This document shows, piece by piece, positions 1 through 10,420 of a stretch of 64,000 nt of DNA (positions are counted from its first letter, which is position 1; the number at the start of each line of letters is the position of its first letter). Below the pieces are notes generated by a model that was not told the origin of the DNA, searched no databases, and worked only from the letters and a program-made list of their open reading frames with translations. Source of the stretch: Burkholderiales bacterium (lineage in GTDB: Bacteria > Pseudomonadota > Gammaproteobacteria > Burkholderiales > UBA11063); assembly GCA_020697255.1 (NCBI GenBank), contig JAJFBE010000004.1:1-64000 (forward strand). Reading direction: 5' to 3'. Position numbers and translations under genes: made by a program.

Positions 1-138
<138 letters not shown>

Positions 139-149
139 GATACAAATTA

Positions 150-2246
150 TTATTTCTTATTACTTACAATAGCATCAGCAACATGTTTTGGTGCTTCTGA
201 ATAATGCTTAAATTCCATAGAGTACGTTGCACGCCCCTGAGACATAGAACGTAAAACAGTCGAGTACCCAAACATTTCTGCTAAAGGCACCTCAGCTCTA
301 ACTATCTTACCACCTGAGCTGTCATCGTCCATTCCCTGGATTATACCACGCCGTGAGGATAAATCACCCATCACGTCACCCATATACTCTTCAGGAGTTT
401 CAACTTCAACAGACATCATCGGCTCTAAAATTACAGGGTTTGCTTTACGCATACCTTCTTTAAATGCCATTGATCCAGCTAATTCAAAAGCTAACTGTGA
501 TGAATCGACATCATGGTATGACCCATCAAATAACGTAACTTTTACATCTACTACCGGATATCCGGCAATAACGCCAGATTTCATAGCGCCCTGGATACCA
601 TAATCAACTGATGGAATAAATTCACGCGGAACTGTACCACCTTTAATTTCATCAACAAATTCGTAGCCCCCACCTTCAACCTGTGGCATCATCTTAATCC
701 ACACGTGTCCGTACTGACCTTTACCACCAGATTGTTTAATGTGCTTACCTTCAACTTCAACTTCCTTACGGATAGTTTCGCGGTATGCAACCTGAGGAGC
801 ACCAACGTTAGCTTCAACACCAAACTCACGCTTCATGCGATCTACGATAATTTCTAAGTGTAACTCACCCATACCAGAAATAATTGTCTGACCAGTTTCT
901 TCATTAGTTTTTACCCTAAATGACGGATCTTCCTTAGCCAAACGATTTAGGGCAATACCCATTTTTTCCTGGTCTGGCTTAGTTTTTGGCTCGATAGCAA
1001 TATGAATAACCGGCTCCGGGAATACCATCCGCTCTAAGGTAATTTCTTTGCTTACATCACATAAAGTATCACCAGTTGTAACTTCTTTTAAACCAACTGC
1101 AGCAGCAATATCGCCTGCGCGAACCTCTTCAATTTCTTCACGTTGGTTAGCATGCATCTGTACAATACGACCAATACGTTCTTTTTTACCTTTAACAGGA
1201 TTGTAGATCGTATCTCCTGATTTTACAACACCAGAATATACACGGAAGAAGGTTAGCTGACCAACATATGGATCACTCATTAGCTTAAATGCTAAACCAG
1301 AGAATGCTTCATCATCAGCAGCTTTACGCGTTCCCATTGTACCATCAGGTAATTCGCCGGTAACCGCATCAATCTCAACCGGAGATGGCAGATAATCAAC
1401 AACAGCATCCAACATAGCCTGAACACCCTTGTTTTTGAAAGCAGAACCGCAGAACATCGGAATAATTTCACAAGCAATTGTCCGCTTACGGATTGCACTC
1501 TTAATTTCTTCTTCAGTTAATTCCTCACCTTCAAGGTATTTATTCATTAAATCTTCATCTGATTCGGCAGCCGCCTCTACTAAATCGGCACGGTACTTAT
1601 TACAAGTTTCTACCAATTCAGCAGGAATATCCACATAATTAAATGTCATACCCTGCGTTGCGTCGTCCCAGGCAATCGCCTTCATCTTCAATAGGTCAAT
1701 AACACCTGTAAAATGTTCTTCAGCACCAATTGGCACCTGCATAACCACAGGGTTACCTTTTAGACGGGTCTTAATCTGTTCAACCGCTCTAAAAAAGTTT
1801 GCTCCCTGGCGGTCCATTTTATTTACAAAAGCAATCCGCGGTACTTTATACTTATTAGCCTGACGCCATACTGTCTCTGATTGAGGTTGTACACCGCCAA
1901 CCGCACAATACACCATGCATGCGCCATCTAATACACGCATAGAGCGCTCAACTTCAATCGTAAAATCCACGTGACCCGGTGTATCAATAATATTAATACG
2001 GTGTTCAGGATACTGCTGGTTCATCCCTTTCCAAAATGTAGTAGTTGCAGCGGAGGTAATTGTAATACCACGCTCCTGCTCCTGCTCCATCCAGTCCATA
2101 GTTGCAGCACCATCATGTACTTCACCAATTTTATGATTAACACCTGTATAAAATAAAACACGTTCTGTCGTTGTTGTTTTACCTGCATCAATATGAGCCG
2201 AAATACCTATATTACGGTATCTTTCTATCGGCGTTTTTCTAGCCAT
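150..2246 (-). CDS. fusA: Elongation factor G
   Basis: This GTPase drives ribosomal translocation after peptide bond formation and, with RRF, ribosome recycling. The 698-residue length is normal for bacterial EF-G. The G1 loop AHIDAGKT lies at residues 17-24, followed by the G3 motif DTPGH and the G4 motif NKMD. Domains II to V continue to the C-terminus, with the domain IV segment GKGQYGHV. It is the third gene of the str operon, 17 bases after rpsG, and is followed by tuf. Nothing is truncated or unusual. Confidence 0.98.
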   Translation of the reverse strand: MARKTPIERYRNIGISAHIDAGKTTTTERVLFYTGVNHKIGEVHDGAATMDWMEQEQERGITITSAATTTFWKGMNQQYPEHRINIIDTPGHVDFTIEVERSMRVLDGACMVYCAVGGVQPQSETVWRQANKYKVPRIAFVNKMDRQGANFFRAVEQIKTRLKGNPVVMQVPIGAEEHFTGVIDLLKMKAIAWDDATQGMTFNYVDIPAELVETCNKYRADLVEAAAESDEDLMNKYLEGEELTEEEIKSAIRKRTIACEIIPMFCGSAFKNKGVQAMLDAVVDYLPSPVEIDAVTGELPDGTMGTRKAADDEAFSGLAFKLMSDPYVGQLTFFRVYSGVVKSGDTIYNPVKGKKERIGRIVQMHANQREEIEEVRAGDIAAAVGLKEVTTGDTLCDVSKEITLERMVFPEPVIHIAIEPKTKPDQEKMGIALNRLAKEDPSFRVKTNEETGQTIISGMGELHLEIIVDRMKREFGVEANVGAPQVAYRETIRKEVEVEGKHIKQSGGKGQYGHVWIKMMPQVEGGGYEFVDEIKGGTVPREFIPSVDYGIQGAMKSGVIAGYPVVDVKVTLFDGSYHDVDSSQLAFELAGSMAFKEGMRKANPVILEPMMSVEVETPEEYMGDVMGDLSSRRGIIQGMDDDSSGGKIVRAEVPLAEMFGYSTVLRSMSQGRATYSMEFKHYSEAPKHVADAIVSNKK

Positions 2247-2263
2247 AACTGTTTACCCTTTAA

Positions 2264-2734
2264 TTAATAACGGAAGTGAGCAAATGCTTTATTTGCTTCC
2301 GCCATTTTGTGCACTTCTTCACGACGTTTCATAGCCGCACCACGACCCTCAATTGCTTCTAACATTTCGTTAGCTAAGCGAATATCCATTGATTTCTCAC
2401 CACGTTTACGCGCAGCATCACGCATCCAGCGCATTGCCAAAGCAGTCTGGCGACTTGGCGCCACTTCAATCGGGATCTGGTAATTTGCACCACCAACCCG
2501 GCGTGATTTTAATTCTACCATCGGCTTAACGGCATCCATCGCTTGCCGAAACACTTCAATACCATCTTTTTTACTTTTATTTTTAACCAGCTCCAAAGCG
2601 TTATATACAATCTTTTCAGCAACCGCTTTTTTGCCACTCTCCATTAGAACGTTAATAAATTTTGATAATTCAACACTACCAAATTTCGGATCTGGAAGAA
2701 TACTTCTCTTCTCAACTTCTCTACGTCTAGGCAT
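2264..2734 (-). CDS. rpsG: 30S ribosomal protein S7
   Basis: S7 is a primary assembly protein of the 30S head that binds the 3' domain of 16S rRNA and touches the E-site tRNA. The 156 residues match the usual bacterial length. The start [20 protein letters not shown] and the internal [16 protein letters not shown] segment are typical. It lies between rpsL and fusA on the same strand with short spacers, so it is co-transcribed with them. In E. coli S7 represses its own operon by binding the rpsL-rpsG spacer; the 69-base spacer here could serve the same purpose, but I see no proof of that. Confidence 0.98.
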   Translation of the reverse strand: MPRRREVEKRSILPDPKFGSVELSKFINVLMESGKKAVAEKIVYNALELVKNKSKKDGIEVFRQAMDAVKPMVELKSRRVGGANYQIPIEVAPSRQTALAMRWMRDAARKRGEKSMDIRLANEMLEAIEGRGAAMKRREEVHKMAEANKAFAHFRY

Positions 2735-2803
2735 AATACTATCCTTAAAACCTTTACTATTATATTTTTATCCTGTTAGTTATATTAACTATAGAACAAC
2801 TAT

Positions 2804-3175
2804 TTATTTAGGGCGCTTTGCACCATACTTGGAACGAGACTGTTTACGGTCTTTTACACCAGCCAAATCTAACGAACCACGTACGCAGTGATAACGTACA
2901 CCAGGTAAATCTTTTACCCGTCCACCACGAATCAGGACAACCGAATGCTCCTGCAAATTATGACCTTCACCACCAATATAGCTGGTTACTTCAAATCCGT
3001 TTGTCAAACGTACACGGCATACTTTACGTAATGCTGAGTTAGGCTTTTTAGGCGTTGTAGTGTATACACGCGTGCAAACCCCTCTACGTTGCGGACATTC
3101 GGCCAAAGCCGGAGATTTACTCTTGTAGCGTACTGATACGCGAGGCTTTCTTACCAATTGATTAATCGTAGGCAT
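2804..3175 (-). CDS. rpsL: 30S ribosomal protein S12
   Basis: S12 sits at the decoding centre and helps monitor codon-anticodon pairing. The 123-residue sequence carries the conserved [13 protein letters not shown] segment and [11 protein letters not shown]. The two lysines where streptomycin-resistance changes usually occur (K43 and K88 here) are both wild type. It is the first gene of the str operon; no rpoBC lies upstream. A good sigma-70 type promoter precedes it. The start codon follows an AAGGAAG ribosome binding site. Confidence 0.98.
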   Translation of the reverse strand: MPTINQLVRKPRVSVRYKSKSPALAECPQRRGVCTRVYTTTPKKPNSALRKVCRVRLTNGFEVTSYIGGEGHNLQEHSVVLIRGGRVKDLPGVRYHCVRGSLDLAGVKDRKQSRSKYGAKRPK

Positions 3176-3227
3176 TTACTTCCTTTTCTTTCAAAAATAT
3201 TACAAATAATTTTAGTCGTAACCCGCG

Positions 3228-3257
3228 ATTATAACATATACTATTAATAATTTACAA
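3228..3257 (-). promoter_or_regulatory. Promoter of the str operon
   Basis: Read on the minus strand, TTGTAA and a perfect TATAAT are 18 bases apart, and a TG one base before the -10 makes it an extended -10 element. The predicted transcript would begin about 45 bases upstream of rpsL. The call rests on consensus matching only. Confidence 0.6.
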
Positions 3258-3364
3258 CTATATTTTTCAGGGTTTTTGCTGAGTTTTGATATGACCTGCA
3301 GGTGTTCCGGCGTGCCTGTGTGAAAAACCGGGATAGGTTAAACCTAATTATGTATTTTAAAGTT

Positions 3365-3388
3365 AAAGCCCTCAATTTTGAGGGCTTT
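3365..3388. terminator. Hairpin terminator between rpsL promoter and Ig-repeat lipoprotein gene
   Basis: A perfect 10-bp inverted repeat (AAAGCCCTCA / TGAGGGCTTT) encloses a 4-base loop. It lies just beyond the stop codon of the leftward Ig-repeat lipoprotein gene and is flanked by A/T-rich sequence on both sides, so it can act as an intrinsic terminator on that strand. Confidence 0.6.
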
Positions 3389-3425
3389 GTCATGAATAAG
3401 TTTTATTGTTTAAGACAAATAAGCA

Positions 3426-5699
3426 TCACAGTTTGCCACCGCGAACCGGCAGCAAGAAGGAATTGTATATTTGACCAATTGTCCCCACCCAGCCACCTGT
3501 ACCACCAAATGAAGTGCCCATATAAAGCTGCCATCCCCCGGATGGTGAATCGGTGGATGACCAGTAGTGGCAACCCCCGGTTTGATTACATCCCCAACCA
3601 TCCTGTAAACTAAACCCTTCTGCATTTAGCCAGGCAGTTAGATTAGTTTTGCGAACATAACCATTAGCAATAGCCAGGTTGCCAAGTTTACCAAACTCTG
3701 AGGAATTATTTACTTCAGGATCACCCAAAAAATGCCCTTGATTATCCGTTGTAACCAACGCCGGGATCCTCCAATCCGTGTAACCACAATGACCATTTCC
3801 GGAATTAAATGCAGCTAACGCCTTGGCCTGATTATAAAATGTATAAAGACCTATATCACCTCTATACCATATTAAACCACTTCCATCATTTTGTTTTAAA
3901 CAACCACATGCATTAGCGCCATCTGCCATACAAAGAAATAATTTTAATTTTACAGTCACGGTATATTGTGCGGTACTGCCATCAGCAGCGGTAACCGTAT
4001 AAACTACCGGGGTGGTATAATTATTGACGGTTTGACCGCTTGTTTGAGAAACCCCGTTCACAGAAACATTTGCACCAATACTTTGGGTAAATTTTGCAAC
4101 TGCTTCTTTGGGAAGATCCTCTAATGGAAACGTTACAATAATATTATGCTCATTAATCACCCCATTAATACCATCTATTGAAAACGAAGTTATGTCTTTT
4201 GCTGAACTAAGTGCTATAGTAGTAAACTTAAAGCTAGTTGTCACCAAAGAATTGCCCGAATTATCAGTTATACTACTGGCTAAATCAAGATAGTAATCCG
4301 TACCATTTTTTAGCTTTGATGAAGGGTTAAATGTATATTTATTATTACTTCCAACCACAAACGAGCTAAAATTAACCGTTGGCCCGGTTATGCTTCCTTC
4401 ATGCAGAGTAATATTCGGACTAGCACCTTGTACTAAAACTCCTTGCACCTCTTTACTGAATTGTACCTGGATACTTGTATCAATAGGGACACTGTGAATA
4501 CTTGAAGGAGCAATAAGAGATACTGTAGGTGCCGTAAAATCACCTGTACTAAAACAGAACGTAGTTTGCGCCAATGGATCATCTCCCACCTCAAGGCTGG
4601 TTATTCCTACCCCGGCACCTACAACAAGACAGTAATTTGACAACTCATTTAGCTTTGATGCAGGACTAAAAATATATGAATTATTACCTGGTACAACCGT
4701 CATTTGCCCTAAAGGTATAGAATTACCTGAACTATCAATTAAACTAACCCCATTTTCCACCCCCTGCACAGGTTTGCTAAACATTATTTGAAAACTAGGA
4801 TTGGTCGAAATGCCGTAAACATTGGAAGGTCTTACTAATGATACCGTTGGGGCAGCAAATTCGCCAGTTGTAAAATGAAATGTTCTTGGGATCAATTCAT
4901 TATGCAGGGTAGAGTCATCGACTATCTTTGAATCCGACCCAACCGTTAGAGAATATGTCGTATTTTTCTTCAAGTTTACTAGTGGGCTAAACGTATACGT
5001 ATTACTTTTTACTCCGGCAACTATCTGCCCAAGCGACACTGCATCACCATCTTCATCACGTAAAACGATGCTCTGTAAATTCACGCCGGATACAGGTTCG
5101 CTAAATTTAATCTGGATACTTGGGCTAATTGATACATTAGTATCCCAGTCTGAAGGACTTACCATTGATACAGTTGGAGCCGTATTATCCCCGGTAGCAA
5201 AGTAAAATACCGTTTCAGCTAATTGATTATCCGCTGAATCCGCATCAGTTATATAATCCAAATTTGCATCTGTTGTCTGCGTTTTTACTTCAGCTCCATA
5301 CTTTTCCCCTACCACAAGATAATATGCAGTATTATCTTTTAATGTTGTAGATGGGCTAAAAGTATACGTGTTGTTGCTACCAGAAACAAAAGTGCCCATA
5401 CCGATACGCGGACCTGTAGCACTTCCTTCATGTATCCCAACAGTTTTGTCATTAACGCCTTGTACAGCTTTATTAAAAGCAATCTGGATACTTAGCGACG
5501 TAGATAAGTTCGTAGCATCCGGTGCCGGCTCTATTAGATGAACTGATAAGGGTGTACCAACGCCGCCGCTACCATTATCAATAATATTACCATTACCAGT
5601 TCCGCTACTACCCCCGGCCCCGCCGCCAGAGCTGCAACTATTTAAAACAAATGCACACAATATCCCAAATAAGACAAGCGCTAATTTTAACTGCTTCAT
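3426..5699 (-). CDS. Large lipoprotein with Ig-like (Big_5) repeats and a C-terminal DUF1566 domain
   Basis: The 757-residue product starts with a lipoprotein signal (lipobox LNSC, Cys22) and a Gly/Ser-rich stretch, so it should be anchored to the outer membrane. Four repeats of about 110 residues follow. Each has a TAPTVSLVxPS-like start, an IQIxFSKPVQGV core and a YTFSPxxxLKxNTxYxLVVG segment, as in SbsA/Big_5 Ig-like domains. A further domain (about residues 500-590) contains a QTSGQTVNNYT segment and ends with YTVTAADGSTAQYTVTV, of the type often placed before DUF1566. The C-terminus (GLIWYRGD, CGYTDWRIPA, YWSST, LLPVRGG) is a DUF1566 module. The ligand is unknown. It is followed by a hairpin terminator and appears to be a single-gene unit. 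Confidence 0.8.
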   Translation of the reverse strand: MKQLKLALVLFGILCAFVLNSCSSGGGAGGSSGTGNGNIIDNGSGGVGTPLSVHLIEPAPDATNLSTSLSIQIAFNKAVQGVNDKTVGIHEGSATGPRIGMGTFVSGSNNTYTFSPSTTLKDNTAYYLVVGEKYGAEVKTQTTDANLDYITDADSADNQLAETVFYFATGDNTAPTVSMVSPSDWDTNVSISPSIQIKFSEPVSGVNLQSIVLRDEDGDAVSLGQIVAGVKSNTYTFSPLVNLKKNTTYSLTVGSDSKIVDDSTLHNELIPRTFHFTTGEFAAPTVSLVRPSNVYGISTNPSFQIMFSKPVQGVENGVSLIDSSGNSIPLGQMTVVPGNNSYIFSPASKLNELSNYCLVVGAGVGITSLEVGDDPLAQTTFCFSTGDFTAPTVSLIAPSSIHSVPIDTSIQVQFSKEVQGVLVQGASPNITLHEGSITGPTVNFSSFVVGSNNKYTFNPSSKLKNGTDYYLDLASSITDNSGNSLVTTSFKFTTIALSSAKDITSFSIDGINGVINEHNIIVTFPLEDLPKEAVAKFTQSIGANVSVNGVSQTSGQTVNNYTTPVVYTVTAADGSTAQYTVTVKLKLFLCMADGANACGCLKQNDGSGLIWYRGDIGLYTFYNQAKALAAFNSGNGHCGYTDWRIPALVTTDNQGHFLGDPEVNNSSEFGKLGNLAIANGYVRKTNLTAWLNAEGFSLQDGWGCNQTGGCHYWSSTDSPSGGWQLYMGTSFGGTGGWVGTIGQIYNSFLLPVRGGKL

Positions 5700-6156
5700 T
5701 AAGTATACCTTTTATAAAACTCAATTGATCAATTTAATATCAAATTCAATTTAATAATTGGGTAATTAAAAGACTACTAGTGAACTCAGACCACAAGGGC
5801 CGAACAGATCAAATATAAGAATATAAACAATGTAAAATGAAGACGTGAATAAAATCTGACTTAACTCAGATACATATCTGCCAAGGGTAAGTAAAAAACA
5901 ACCTTCTATACTTAGTATAAGGTGAAATTTAGTTAACCTTATCGATGTTTATTATCTCTAATCCGTTAAAAATAGCTTTATATTAACCAATTTGCATATT
6001 TTTTCACATGGTGGGGAGTATAGCACATCTTTTTATCAATATGTAATTAATTTTTTAGTATTATGAAAAGCCTTTGACTGCAACAAATATGAAGTGTAGT
6101 ATGAAGAAGTGAAGCACTACTTCAGGTTAAGTAGTGCTATTAACTGTTTTTTATAA
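5700..6156. other. Non-coding spacer with a 12-bp palindrome and a terminator-like hairpin
   Basis: I see no credible gene here. A perfect 12-bp palindrome (AATTGATCAATT, 5723-5734) lies just upstream of the Ig-repeat lipoprotein start and could be an operator. At 6113-6138 a 10-bp perfect stem (AGCACTACTT / AAGTAGTGCT) with a 6-base loop lies right after the stop codon of the leftward BON lipoprotein gene and probably terminates it, though the following run is only weakly T-rich. The rest is A/T-rich sequence. Confidence 0.5.
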
Positions 6157-6732
6157 TCAGCGTCCAGAGTAATAGTCGGATTTGCCGGGTTTAATCAAAT
6201 TTACTACTTTTTTTACACCTTCCATTGCATATATGCCCTTGATAGCTCGGGCTAAATGCGTCATATCACCAACATTAGTACCCATAAGATAAACTACACT
6301 ATCAACGTAAGTAACACTAATTTTAGCATCAGCAATATTAGGCTCCTGACTTAACCTATCCTTAACATCCGATTCGATAGAAGAACTACCATTATATGAA
6401 GGGTTAGCAGTAATTGTAGTATAGTCATAAACATCCCGTATATCTTTCAGGCTCCTAACCAATGCAACCACATCATCCTTAGTTTTTTGTGACTCAACCT
6501 GCCCGGCAACTAAAACATTAAAGTGATCGGCTACGATTTTTAAATCAGCTTTAGGAAATTTCTTATCTACCATTTTCTGTATTTTTTTGGAGTATAGCTT
6601 GTTGTCCATCTCCTGGTTTTCAGTATTCGTCGGGAATGGCTCAGGTACCTGGCTATAGAAATAGCTGGCACAACCAGTAAACAGTATTGATGCCAGACAA
6701 GTTATAAAGAGCGTTCTAACTTTATAATACAT
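6157..6732 (-). CDS. BON-domain lipoprotein
   Basis: The 191-residue protein has a lipoprotein signal peptide (lipobox FTGC, Cys21). Two BON-like domains follow, at about residues 45-105 and 115-185; the second ends with the VVYLMG and GVKKVVNLI segments typical of BON domains in OsmY and DolP. BON domains bind phospholipid or stabilise envelopes. It is next to a second two-BON lipoprotein on the same strand (88 bases apart), and the two are likely paralogues. A hairpin follows the stop codon. Confidence 0.8.
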   Translation of the reverse strand: MYYKVRTLFITCLASILFTGCASYFYSQVPEPFPTNTENQEMDNKLYSKKIQKMVDKKFPKADLKIVADHFNVLVAGQVESQKTKDDVVALVRSLKDIRDVYDYTTITANPSYNGSSSIESDVKDRLSQEPNIADAKISVTYVDSVVYLMGTNVGDMTHLARAIKGIYAMEGVKKVVNLIKPGKSDYYSGR

Positions 6733-6819
6733 AATTTGCTTTCTTAAAAATTTTCCGAAATTGTACCATATATGTCACCATAACTGGCTATATTTATACT
6801 ATTTGCCTTACACCTTATT

Positions 6820-7440
6820 TTACTTTGTGCTTTTTTTACTCGTATCAATCGTGGAAATCAGATTTACTACTTTCTTAACGCCGCTGATGCTTTCAATGCC
6901 CTTAATACCGCCGGCAATTTGACTAGGTTCGCCTGCGGATTTATTATCACCCAGCAAATATACTACATCGCTACATGTGACCACTTTAATATTGTTGGTA
7001 TTTACACCTTTTTGCCCGATTAAACGGCTTTTAGCTAAAGAAGTAAGATAAGTATCGTGGCTTATATCCCCTACAGTTTCATTTACCGATATAGTTAGAT
7101 AATTCCATACTTTTTTTACGCCTGCTGTATTGGTAGCTGCTAATGCCGCTTTATCCTTATCTGCCTGAGTTGGAACCTGCCCGGCTAATAAGACTCTTTG
7201 TCCGTGGCTTGCAACGGTAAAACTACCATTAGGTACCTGAGCACTTAATACATTATTTACATCATGCTCCAGGGTTTGGTCATCAATTACCCCGCCGCCG
7301 CTTCTGGAATCCATACCAACAGCTACAGCAGTACCGGCTCCAGCACCAATCACAGTTGCAGCGCAACCACCAACACCTACAACTAATGCTCCAAAAATTA
7401 ACCACCCCGATATATTAAGTATATTACTATTTTTTGACAT
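6820..7440 (-). CDS. DolP/YraP-like dual BON-domain outer-membrane lipoprotein
   Basis: The signal ends in a lipobox (VGGC, Cys26), followed by an Ala/Gly-rich stretch, the segment AVAVGMDSRSGGGVIDDQTLE and two BON domains (about 55-120 and 125-200). This layout matches DolP (YraP), a lipoprotein of the proteobacterial outer membrane that binds anionic phospholipid and supports envelope integrity. VVYLLGD and ISGVKKVVNLI mark the second domain. DolP is often near yraN/diaA; that context is absent here, so the exact orthology is inferred. Confidence 0.75.
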   Translation of the reverse strand: MSKNSNILNISGWLIFGALVVGVGGCAATVIGAGAGTAVAVGMDSRSGGGVIDDQTLEHDVNNVLSAQVPNGSFTVASHGQRVLLAGQVPTQADKDKAALAATNTAGVKKVWNYLTISVNETVGDISHDTYLTSLAKSRLIGQKGVNTNNIKVVTCSDVVYLLGDNKSAGEPSQIAGGIKGIESISGVKKVVNLISTIDTSKKSTK

Positions 7441-7498
7441 TGAAATTTAATCCTGCAAAAGTTATATAATCTTCAACTCAAGAAGTCCATTATACAAT

Positions 7499-7525
7499 AA
7501 AAAAAGCCACATTATATGGCTTTTT
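7499..7525 (-). terminator. Intrinsic terminator after the hibernation factor gene
   Basis: A 9-bp stem (AAAAAGCCA / TGGCTTTTT) with a 7-base loop lies 20 bases after the stop codon of the leftward hibernation factor gene. On the minus strand it runs into a T-rich tail, a classical Rho-independent terminator. Confidence 0.8.
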
Positions 7526-7544
7526 AAAAATTTATGAAGATATA

Positions 7545-7910
7545 TTAATAAACGTGTTTTATGTCTTCTTTAAATTTTTGTGCTTCATGTCTGGAAACCG
7601 TCCTTACTTTTTCGCGATAATGAGTTATATTATTAGCCAATTCATCTTTTAATAAATCAATTGCTACATAAACACTCTCTGCTTCAATTTTTCCACCGTA
7701 ATTTTTCTCCGGCGTATGAATACTTACTTCTGCATAATATATTTTGCCATTATTATGGCTATTTGAAGATTTTCCAAGTCTAAAGTTAAACTTAACCTGA
7801 TCCTCATCCTGATTTAGGTACTTATGTAATGACCCCATCTTATCTTCAGAATATTCTTTAATAGAATCAGTTAACTCAAAATCTTTACAATAAATTGTAA
7901 AATTTTTCAT
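7545..7910 (-). CDS. hpf: Short-form ribosome hibernation promoting factor (HPF/RaiA family)
   Basis: This 121-residue protein is the short type of the family that binds the 30S decoding region and inactivates ribosomes in stationary phase. Typical features are an N-terminal beta strand with ELTDSIKEYSEDKM, a YYAEVSIHTPEKN strand and the helix ESVYVAIDLLKDEL. It lacks the C-terminal dimerisation domain of long HPF. It is monocistronic with its own terminator. Assignment between HPF and YfiA is uncertain. Confidence 0.85.
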   Translation of the reverse strand: MKNFTIYCKDFELTDSIKEYSEDKMGSLHKYLNQDEDQVKFNFRLGKSSNSHNNGKIYYAEVSIHTPEKNYGGKIEAESVYVAIDLLKDELANNITHYREKVRTVSRHEAQKFKEDIKHVY

Positions 7911-7996
7911 AATTTGCTCCTTTAAAACATTATTTTAAAAATCATCTCTCCACAGGTATATTATACACCTCTGCATTAGAGAATACCACCTATTTT

Positions 7997-8938
7997 TCAG
8001 ATCAGGTTTATTGGTTTACCTTCAGTATAAGCTATCATATTGTCTTGTATAACGTTTATCCAACGTTTTAGTGATTTCTCACTAAACCATGCATTATGCG
8101 GGGTTATAATACAATTATCCAGTCCAAATAACCGATTTTGTGGTGTTGCCGGCTCAATTTCCAGCACATCCAGCCCAGCACCCGCAATTTGCTTATTAGA
8201 CAATGCCTCATATAATAAAGCTTCATTAACCAAACCGCCACGTGCCGTATTAATCAAATACGCGGTGGGCTTCATCTGTGATAATGTATCACCATTAATT
8301 ATATATTTTGTCTCTTCTGTACATGGGCAATGCAAAGTAATAACATCACTTCGTTTAAATAGCTCGTCTTTCGCGACAAAATTTACCTGAAGAGCGGTTG
8401 TATAGCTTGTTTTTCGGCTATAAACCAATACATTCATATCTAATGCCAATGCTACTTTTATAACCTTTTTAGCAATATTGCCAAACCCGACAACACCAAG
8501 AGTAAGACCCGATAGCTCGGTAAGGCTATGCCATCCATCTTTCCATTTACGCTCCCGCATAACCAATGTGCTTGATCTACCCACATGGTTAGTTAATTCC
8601 AATAATAATGCTATTGTATGCTGGGATACTATTTCAGAGGAGTAATCAGGAATATTGCTAACTGGTATGCTTAGATTATGTAAGGCTTTTACATCAATAC
8701 AATCATAACCGGTTGCTACAACTATAACGTATTTGAGATTTGGTAACAAGTTAAAATGATCTGCGGTTAATTCGGCCTTATTTACTAATATTACATCAGC
8801 ATGGTAGGCATGCTCTACAATATTTTCTAAAATAGTGCTTTCATAACTTTTATATTCACCAAATTGTGCAAAATAGTCTGCAAGCATTGTCACCATTTTT
8901 TTAGACAATTTATTAGTATCCAGTAAAACAATCTGCAT
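7997..8938 (-). CDS. D-2-hydroxyacid dehydrogenase (NAD-dependent, glycerate dehydrogenase-like)
   Basis: The 313-residue enzyme would reduce or oxidise a 2-keto/2-hydroxy acid with NAD(P). It has the nucleotide loop GVVGFGNIA (about 148-156). The catalytic triad is R233 (NTARGG), E262 (VLEIEPA) and H281 (TPHNAW). The sequence pattern is closest to hydroxypyruvate reductase/glycerate dehydrogenase, but the substrate cannot be fixed by eye. It lies 14 bases after an MHS-type transporter gene on the same strand, so uptake and oxidation of one organic acid may be linked. Confidence 0.8.
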   Translation of the reverse strand: MQIVLLDTNKLSKKMVTMLADYFAQFGEYKSYESTILENIVEHAYHADVILVNKAELTADHFNLLPNLKYVIVVATGYDCIDVKALHNLSIPVSNIPDYSSEIVSQHTIALLLELTNHVGRSSTLVMRERKWKDGWHSLTELSGLTLGVVGFGNIAKKVIKVALALDMNVLVYSRKTSYTTALQVNFVAKDELFKRSDVITLHCPCTEETKYIINGDTLSQMKPTAYLINTARGGLVNEALLYEALSNKQIAGAGLDVLEIEPATPQNRLFGLDNCIITPHNAWFSEKSLKRWINVIQDNMIAYTEGKPINLI

Positions 8939-8952
8939 AAGCCTGCCTTCTA

Positions 8953-10203
8953 TTAATGTTGATAATTAATTAATTTGCTATTTGTTATACTTTGCATAGC
9001 AATAAACGCCAGTATAGCAAAAACTGATAGATAAACCCCAGGTATCCAGAGCAAATTGGTAATTTTAATTAACCAGGTTAAAAACATTTGGGTACTACCG
9101 GCAATTATGCCAAAGCTAATATTATATACAAATGCTATCCCGGTATAACGCACCCCTACCGGAAAGAATGTGGCGCACAACACTGGCAGACGCCCGCAAA
9201 CTATGCCAATACTAAGTAATGCAACAATATGAATTATAAATATCTGGTTTAAACCTAGTAAAGCGTATATTTTAAATAGACTAAATACGCAAACAGCAAA
9301 CACTGGGATAAAAACCAAGAAAAACTTTTTAGCAAAATACTTATCAAAAGTACCTGCAATCAATGAACCGATAATGAAAATAATAATTGTAAAAGAATTA
9401 AATCCCATTAGCTTTGACATTGGGAAATGATAAAAAGTAGACAAGTAAACCGGCATATAAAAAGTGAATACCGCTAATGTTGATGCTAAAAAGCCACCAA
9501 TGGCAATTAACTGCAGAACTGACTTTTTATATTGCTTAAATAAAATACCTAATGGAACTTCTTCATGTGAGATCGATTCTTTATATTGAATAAATGCGCT
9601 GGTTTCAGTTAAACTTTTACGCAGAAAGTAACTGGCAATACCAAAAAAACCACCTAAAACAAATGCCAGTCGCCATGAACTAAAACTAAAATGCAAGTTA
9701 GCCAGTAGCATACAAACCATCGATGCTAGAAAAAAACCGATATTGGTACCCATTACAACAATAGATGAATTTAGTGCTTTATATTTGGGTGCAGCGGTTT
9801 CGTAGCCAAATACAATAGAACCCGGAACTTCACCACCGATGGCAACCCCTTGCAATACCCGAAAACTAATTAATAAAACGGTAGCTAAAATACCAATTTG
9901 GCTAATTCCCGGGATAAATGCAATAGCTAAGGTTGGCAGTGCCATAAATAAAATAGTGTAGATAAAAACAGTGCTTCTGCCGCGTGTGTCGCCAAAATGA
10001 GAAAAAACCAAACCACCTAATGGTCTGAAAAAAGCACCAATTGCAAATATGGCATAGCTTAAAATTAGGTTTATTAGTTGATTTTGTACCGGGATCAGTT
10101 CATGACCGATTACCGGGGCTAAATAGATAAAAATAGCATAATCATAGTATTCGAGGATGGAGCCTAGAGAGATTAAAAATAAGAGGCGTTTATTGTTAGT
10201 CAT
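8953..10203 (-). CDS. MFS transporter of the metabolite:H+ symporter (MHS) type
   Basis: The 416-residue protein has about 12 membrane segments. The N-terminus has the LGSILEYYDYAIF segment and RPLGGLVFSHFGDTRGR loop characteristic of the ProP/ShiA/KgtP branch, where an acidic residue in TM1 and the G-x-x-x-D/G-R-R-x loop are conserved. It likely imports an organic acid or compatible solute by proton symport in the inner membrane. It leads a two-gene unit with the hydroxyacid dehydrogenase, which hints at a 2-hydroxy acid substrate. Substrate not identified. Confidence 0.8.
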   Translation of the reverse strand: MTNNKRLLFLISLGSILEYYDYAIFIYLAPVIGHELIPVQNQLINLILSYAIFAIGAFFRPLGGLVFSHFGDTRGRSTVFIYTILFMALPTLAIAFIPGISQIGILATVLLISFRVLQGVAIGGEVPGSIVFGYETAAPKYKALNSSIVVMGTNIGFFLASMVCMLLANLHFSFSSWRLAFVLGGFFGIASYFLRKSLTETSAFIQYKESISHEEVPLGILFKQYKKSVLQLIAIGGFLASTLAVFTFYMPVYLSTFYHFPMSKLMGFNSFTIIIFIIGSLIAGTFDKYFAKKFFLVFIPVFAVCVFSLFKIYALLGLNQIFIIHIVALLSIGIVCGRLPVLCATFFPVGVRYTGIAFVYNISFGIIAGSTQMFLTWLIKITNLLWIPGVYLSVFAILAFIAMQSITNSKLINYQH

Positions 10204-10295
10204 AATTATTTATCTTATTACTATTAATACTGACGGTATTTTAACAAAATATATTTTATTTATTTTATATTTTTATGTGGGTTGTACCCACCTGC

Positions 10296-10367
10296 CATAC
10301 TTTCTGTCTTGCTACAGAAAGTATGCAAAGAAAGCAAGTCCTCATGGAATTTTAGCCTAAAATTCCA
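10296..10367. repeat. Two adjacent perfect hairpins in an intergenic region
   Basis: The first is a 12-bp perfect inverted repeat (CATACTTTCTGT / ACAGAAAGTATG, loop 6, 10296-10325). It is followed 19 bases later by a 10-bp perfect repeat (TGGAATTTTA / TAAAATTCCA, loop 3, 10345-10367). The surrounding words (CCTGCCATACTTTCT, GTATGCAAAGAAAGCAAG) resemble dispersed intergenic elements I recall from other proteobacteria. No gene reads through it. Confidence 0.6.
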
Positions 10368-10420
10368 ATGGACGTTTATGTCTTGATAAGATTTAATAAC
10401 GATAGGGAATATTTCGGGAT

